Below are positions 22,014 to 25,317 of a stretch of 25,317 nt of DNA, piece after piece. How positions within the stretch are numbered: the stretch's first letter is position 1; every line of letters starts with the position of its first letter. The notes under the pieces are model-generated. The model was not told where the DNA came from, searched no databases, and saw only the letters and a list, made by a program, of their open reading frames with translations. The translations under genes and the position numbers were made by a program. The DNA is taken from IMG/VR virus record IMGVR_UViG_3300013286_000658, positions 1-25,317 of that record; one strand, 5' to 3'. The stretch comes from a virus.

Positions 22014-22909
22014 TAGTTAGATGTTTACAGACAACAGGGCAAGGTTATTTCGAAGAAGTATCTTACGATAAACCCGAGCCAAATTCATTAGAGCTCGAAG
22101 TTCGCACTATTATGACTGGTGTATGTCGCAGTGACATTGATATGATGCAAGGTAATTTTGGACCACTGCCGTTAAGTATGCAAGGTCACGAAGGATTAGG
22201 CGAAGTAACTAAAGTCGGTGCAGGTATTCTCGGAGTTAAAGTAGGAGATATCATTGCAACACGAGGAGAGCCTGCGTATGCAGACTTTTATAATGTACGT
22301 TATAATGAATTTGTACGTGTTCCATTCGCCGATCCAAAGTTTATACTTGAACCAGTGGCATGCGGTATTAATCTCATTAACCAAGCTAAGACATTAATTA
22401 AAAAGAAACAAGGAATTGAATCCAAAATGCTTATACTAGGCAGTGGATTCCTTGCGTGGGTCGCTTATCATACCATGCGACTGAATGGATACATCTACCA
22501 AGTAGATGTTCTAGGGTCTAATAACTTGGATTTATGGAAAGATCGACTGTTAATGGGCACTACCGAAAGTTATGATGTAGTTGTCGATGTTAGCGGAAAA
22601 TATCAATTAGGTACTGACATTAATCTAAATAACGATGCACTTGTTATCGATGCAGTTGGAAAGCCTATTAATAAAGCAGAAGCAGATCATTTGCTTTGGA
22701 AAGCCGTTACTACTGTAAGACCTAGTCCACGCACTGAAGAATTTATTAAGTGTATGCATTTTGCCAAACACTGGATTGAAAACGGCTATTTAGAGGTTGA
22801 TTCTTTTTGGACAAAAGCATATAATAGAAATATAGAGTGGCAACAAGCGTTTGCGGATGGTATGGATCGTCCGAACGGTTACAGCAGAGGTTATATCATA
22901 TGGGACTAA
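22010..22909 (+). CDS. Medium-chain zinc-type alcohol/polyol dehydrogenase
   Basis: This is a 299-residue medium-chain dehydrogenase. The catalytic zinc ligands are visible as Cys39 (GVCRSD) and His60-Glu61 (GHEGLGEV), with Glu114 in LEPVACG. The Rossmann motif ILGSGFLAW is at 142-150. The lobe that holds the four-Cys structural zinc is absent, as in some polyol-dehydrogenase relatives, and the protein is about 40-50 residues shorter than usual. The C-terminal part (DVVVDVSG...LVIDAVG) keeps the family fold. It is coupled by ATGA to the Gfo/Idh/MocA gene. Its stop lies 10 bases inside the next gene. The substrate is unknown. Confidence 0.85.
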   Translation: MIVRCLQTTGQGYFEEVSYDKPEPNSLELEVRTIMTGVCRSDIDMMQGNFGPLPLSMQGHEGLGEVTKVGAGILGVKVGDIIATRGEPAYADFYNVRYNEFVRVPFADPKFILEPVACGINLINQAKTLIKKKQGIESKMLILGSGFLAWVAYHTMRLNGYIYQVDVLGSNNLDLWKDRLLMGTTESYDVVVDVSGKYQLGTDINLNNDALVIDAVGKPINKAEADHLLWKAVTTVRPSPRTEEFIKCMHFAKHWIENGYLEVDSFWTKAYNRNIEWQQAFADGMDRPNGYSRGYIIWD

Positions 22910-23439
22910 ACACTGAAGAACGACAAGATGTCGTATACTTTACAGGGTATGAAGTCGAACATACTATTTGCCATGGTATGTTTACGCTATTTGTTGTAGG
23001 CACTCCGCCTATTGAAGAAATTTTTGCTAAAGTCGCAGAATCACAATCAATGTTAGACGAAAAAAAACATATTCGTCATATTTACTTTGGTACAAGCCAA
23101 AGTTTTAATCCTACCTCTATCTCCCAGGAGCAATACAAACCATGGGATGATGTCATTTTACCGTTCTTAAAGCAAGGCTATTGGGTAACTTTAGACTTTG
23201 ATGTGCAACATATAGAAGGTATCCTAGAATCTAGTTATTGCGAATATGACAAATTTGTTCCAATGATTAGTGTCAAACTGCCATATATTAATCAACTTAA
23301 TTATAACGCAACACTTAAATTAGACGACCGTACTTGGGGTGCTACTAATCCCGGTGTATGGACACATCAACTGCGTGACCTTATGGGTAAAGACAAATAT
23401 ACCCACTGGGAACAATATACACAAGATACAACACTATGA
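22900..23439 (+). CDS. Conserved T4-like phage protein of unknown function
   Basis: This is a 179-residue protein starting at ATG 22900, chosen over an upstream in-frame ATG at 22837 because AGAGG precedes it and because a short overlap with the previous stop is the rule here. The phrases YFTGYEVEHT, TLFVVGTPP, YFGTSQSFNP, GYWVTLDFDVQH and ISVKLPYI recall a family found in T4-like cyanophages and their relatives. No iron-sulfur CxxxCxxC, nucleotide-binding or membrane motif is present. It is coupled by ATGA to the QueD-like gene that follows, which suggests a shared task. The function is unknown to me. Confidence 0.75.
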   Translation: MGLNTEERQDVVYFTGYEVEHTICHGMFTLFVVGTPPIEEIFAKVAESQSMLDEKKHIRHIYFGTSQSFNPTSISQEQYKPWDDVILPFLKQGYWVTLDFDVQHIEGILESSYCEYDKFVPMISVKLPYINQLNYNATLKLDDRTWGATNPGVWTHQLRDLMGKDKYTHWEQYTQDTTL

Positions 23440-23831
23440 ATATTAAACAAGACATCCGCCCTAACAAAATGATCTGGGTCACATTTCAAAAAGAAGGCAT
23501 TCACGCATATCCGGCGGCAGCAACAGACCCTAACCTAGCAACAGGAGATTACTATGATGTATCGTTTCTTGCTAATCCTCATCGTCATATTTTCCATTTT
23601 CGTGTTTGGATTAGTGTTACCCATAATGACAGAGATATCGAGTTCATCCAATTTAAGAGATGGCTTGAAAGGTTGTATTCTAGCGAACAAGGTGTATTGT
23701 CGCTAGATCATAAGAGTTGTGAAATGATGTCAGACGATTTGTATGACACTATTTCCAATAAGTATCCAGGTCGAGAGATTTGGATTGAGGTCTCCGAAGA
23801 CGGAGAAAATGGCAGTTTTATCAAATATTAA
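23436..23831 (+). CDS. QueD/6-pyruvoyl-tetrahydropterin synthase-like T-fold protein
   Basis: This is a 131-residue protein that aligns by eye along the whole C-terminal part of E. coli QueD (120 residues). HRHIFHFRV (His49, His51) lies on the zinc-binding HGHSFMVR, IEFIQFKRWL on IIDFAELK, SLDHK (Asp91, His92) on the catalytic LDH, SDDLYDTI on the SEVLAKWI helix, and IEVSEDGENGSFI on the strand holding the pterin-anchoring Glu (probably Glu121). His23 could be the third zinc ligand. The catalytic Cys of QueD is not present (Leu45 sits there), so the reaction may differ or be lost. QueD makes the pterin precursor of 7-deazaguanines. The TGT-like gene nearby fits, but the homology is inferred and remote. 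Confidence 0.55.
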   Translation: MNIKQDIRPNKMIWVTFQKEGIHAYPAAATDPNLATGDYYDVSFLANPHRHIFHFRVWISVTHNDRDIEFIQFKRWLERLYSSEQGVLSLDHKSCEMMSDDLYDTISNKYPGREIWIEVSEDGENGSFIKY

Positions 23832-23843
23832 GAAGAGGCTATA

Positions 23844-24104
23844 ATGGCTAAGAACTACAAAGAAATTAACTATTTCGAAACCCGCCCCGATATCGTCAAA
23901 ATTTTTGACGATTTAGAATCCTTTCATGACTGGTGCCGTATTGAAATGGCTCCTTTCGACGAATCATACCTCTATAATAGAGACAGTTGGGCCTGGCGTA
24001 ATTATGAAAAATCACGCAGACCTAAAAAGCCATTTACTGGGGAACGTAAACCTTACTTAGGTAAGAATCCACGTCACACTACAAATGACCGTTTTTCTAA
24101 TTGA
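23844..24104 (+). CDS. Small conserved phage protein of unknown function
   Basis: This is an 86-residue protein preceded by the ribosome site AAGAGG. The middle (SFHDWCRIEMAPFDES, then a YNRDSWAWRNYEKSRRP segment) is rich in aromatic and charged residues and resembles small proteins I recall from T4-like cyanophages. The basic C-terminus (RRPKKPFTGERKPYLGK) could contact nucleic acid. The end overlaps the glycosyltransferase start by 20 bases. No function is known to me. Confidence 0.78.
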   Translation: MAKNYKEINYFETRPDIVKIFDDLESFHDWCRIEMAPFDESYLYNRDSWAWRNYEKSRRPKKPFTGERKPYLGKNPRHTTNDRFSN

Positions 24105-25185
24105 TTTAGAAGCAGTTGAAACCAGGTACACGGGTCAGTGGAAGACTCATGTGCCTGCTCTCTTACGAAAGGCGGGACACAATGTTCAAATTATCTCTGG
24201 CCCTGAGGATATTCCTACAGCCACTACTCCTGGTGCTTTTCTTAATTTTGGTGGCACCAATATATACAAGTCTCGACAAGTTGAGCAAATGGGCCGTTTA
24301 TTTTGTAGCGGATCCGTTCATCCTGGCGACCACTTTATTTTTACTGACGCTTGGCATCCGGGCATTATAAACTTAAAGTATATGAGTGAGTTACTGGGCA
24401 TCCCGGTGACAACACACGGCTTGTGGCATGCTGGTAGTTATGACCCACAAGACTTTTTAGGACGACTTGTTGGTAATAAACCTTGGGTTAGACACGCAGA
24501 ACAAAGTTTTTTCTATGCGTTTGATCATAATTATTTTGCTACTAAGTTTCATATTGAATTATTCCACAAAGAGTTGCTCAACGGCGGATTTCAAACAGAA
24601 AATCCCTGGTATGAGGAAGAGCTAGGTGAGATCTTAGCAGGTGAATATCCTAAAATTGTTCGTAGCGGATGGCCAATGGAATATATGGGGTCGACCCTTA
24701 CTGCATACAAGAACATGCCCAAGCGTGACCTTATACTGTTTCCTCATCGCATAGCGCCAGAGAAGCAGGTTGATATCTTTCGTGACTTGGCTATACACTT
24801 GCCACAATATGAATTTGTAGTATGCCAGGATCAACAGCTGACAAAGAATGAATATCATAATTTGTTGGGCGAAGCTAAAATGGTGTTCAGTGCCAACTTA
24901 CAAGAAACACTGGGCATCAGTTGTTATGAAGGTGCAGTGGTTGATGCTATACCGTTAGTACCGGATCGGTTAAGCTATACTGAAATGTATTACGATACAT
25001 TCAAGTATCCTAGCGTATGGACTGAAAGTTTTGAAGCATACAAAGTACATCGTCCTAATTTATGTTTTGCAATCATGCAACATATTGATAATTACATCAC
25101 ACGTATTCCACAGATTCGTAAACAAACACGCCAACTAACTGAAAACTTTTTCTCAGCACACACTTTGTTAGAAAGATTAAAATGA
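24085..25185 (+). CDS. GT-B-fold glycosyltransferase (family 1/4-like)
   Basis: This is a 366-residue protein with the two-domain GT-B layout. The C-terminal half has LFPHRIAPEKQVDIF (a glycosyltransferase family 4-type donor-side loop) and NLQETLGISCYEGAVVDAIPL, which resembles the E-x7-E acceptor and donor motif, followed by a PDRLSYTEMY loop. The N-terminal half has a FLIDLEAVETRYTGQW strand-loop and a TDAWHPG segment. Similar enzymes occur in T4-like cyanophages. Targets could be phage DNA bases, virion proteins or host glycans; the neighbouring sugar-nucleotide dehydrogenases suggest a link to donor supply. The ATG lies inside the previous gene and the stop overlaps the next start by 4 bases. 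Confidence 0.82.
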   Translation: MTVFLIDLEAVETRYTGQWKTHVPALLRKAGHNVQIISGPEDIPTATTPGAFLNFGGTNIYKSRQVEQMGRLFCSGSVHPGDHFIFTDAWHPGIINLKYMSELLGIPVTTHGLWHAGSYDPQDFLGRLVGNKPWVRHAEQSFFYAFDHNYFATKFHIELFHKELLNGGFQTENPWYEEELGEILAGEYPKIVRSGWPMEYMGSTLTAYKNMPKRDLILFPHRIAPEKQVDIFRDLAIHLPQYEFVVCQDQQLTKNEYHNLLGEAKMVFSANLQETLGISCYEGAVVDAIPLVPDRLSYTEMYYDTFKYPSVWTESFEAYKVHRPNLCFAIMQHIDNYITRIPQIRKQTRQLTENFFSAHTLLERLK

Positions 25186-25317
25186 TACTCAATTTGTTAG
25201 AACGCCTAGATCGCAAACGTATTATCATGGATCGACAACACAACGAACCCTTGCTAACTCGTTATTATCTTTTTTTAAAAGAACGCAAGACGTTTCCATT
25301 CAATATATTTTTGCACA
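25182..25317 (+). CDS. 5' part of a gene cut by the window edge
   Basis: An ATG overlapping the glycosyltransferase stop (ATGA) opens a frame that continues to the end of the window (45 codons). The visible N-terminus is basic (MILNLLERLDRKRIIMDRQ, then RYYLFLKERKTFPFNIFLH). The phrase RYYL-LK-RK-FPFN-FLH recalls small cupin-like phage proteins that continue with a His-rich metal site, but that part lies outside. The product cannot be assigned from what is visible. Confidence 0.7.
   Translation, partial: MILNLLERLDRKRIIMDRQHNEPLLTRYYLFLKERKTFPFNIFLH

Noticed and set aside
22837-22899. N-terminal extension of the 22900 gene from an upstream ATG
   Set aside because: The extra 21 residues are coded inside the alcohol dehydrogenase, have no good ribosome site and would create an overlap far longer than those around it.
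1-25317. tRNA genes, integrase, transposase or attachment sites
   Set aside because: No cloverleaf, recombinase motif or terminal repeat was seen by eye, and the gaps between genes are too short to hold most of them.

Overview
The window reads as an AT-rich piece of a T4-like (Tevenvirinae-type) myovirus genome. All supported genes lie on the + strand, packed end to start with many ATGA/TAATG overlaps. The T4-type core genes are a family B DNA polymerase (gp43-like, 13958-16624), a sliding clamp (gp45-like, 17440-18171) and a small DsbA-like DNA-binding protein (13619-13876). Much of the rest resembles, from memory, the accessory and virion proteins of T4-like phages of marine and freshwater bacteria. 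No photosynthesis genes, tRNAs, integrase or CRISPR were seen. The host cannot be fixed. Consensus sigma70 promoters and a BPSL0761-type small protein weakly suggest a proteobacterium.

Layout. (1) 28-4349: a consensus sigma70 promoter drives a proteostasis operon: a class-B DnaJ, a peptide deformylase, a ClpA-like unfoldase that keeps a ClpP-docking loop, and one conserved unknown. It ends at a strong hairpin terminator. (2) 4311-13556: two T4-late-type GATAAATA promoters (4311, 8757) head a block of probable virion or head-internal genes, closed by a second terminator. It holds a protein with covalent-nucleotidyltransferase (ligase) motifs, a HxGH nucleotidylyltransferase with extra domains, a Dps ferritin, and several small and large modular proteins. 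Several of these start with short sequences like T4 capsid-targeting peptides. (3) 13569-17396: a sigma70 promoter, dsbA, a structured leader, DNA polymerase, then a shortened UDP-sugar dehydrogenase. (4) 17393-25317: a third sigma70 promoter, the clamp, small coiled-coil and membrane proteins, a TGT/DpdA-like transglycosylase, a BPSL0761-type protein, a Gfo/Idh/MocA oxidoreductase, a zinc-type alcohol dehydrogenase, a conserved unknown, a QueD/PTPS-like T-fold protein, another conserved unknown, a GT-B glycosyltransferase and the start of one more gene cut by the window edge.

How it may work together (inference). The early operon would retune host protein folding, N-terminal processing and degradation. 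The replication genes have their own early promoters, and the polymerase has a possible autoregulatory hairpin. The late block supplies proteins packaged in the head. The last block mixes a possible 7-deazaguanine base-modification function (TGT-like plus QueD-like) with sugar-nucleotide and glycosyl-transfer enzymes, suggesting modification of phage DNA, tRNA or surface glycans. The most notable items are the dnaJ-def-clpA operon, the terminator with a late promoter nested in its arm, the TGT-like/QueD-like pair, and the family of virion proteins built from shared modules.
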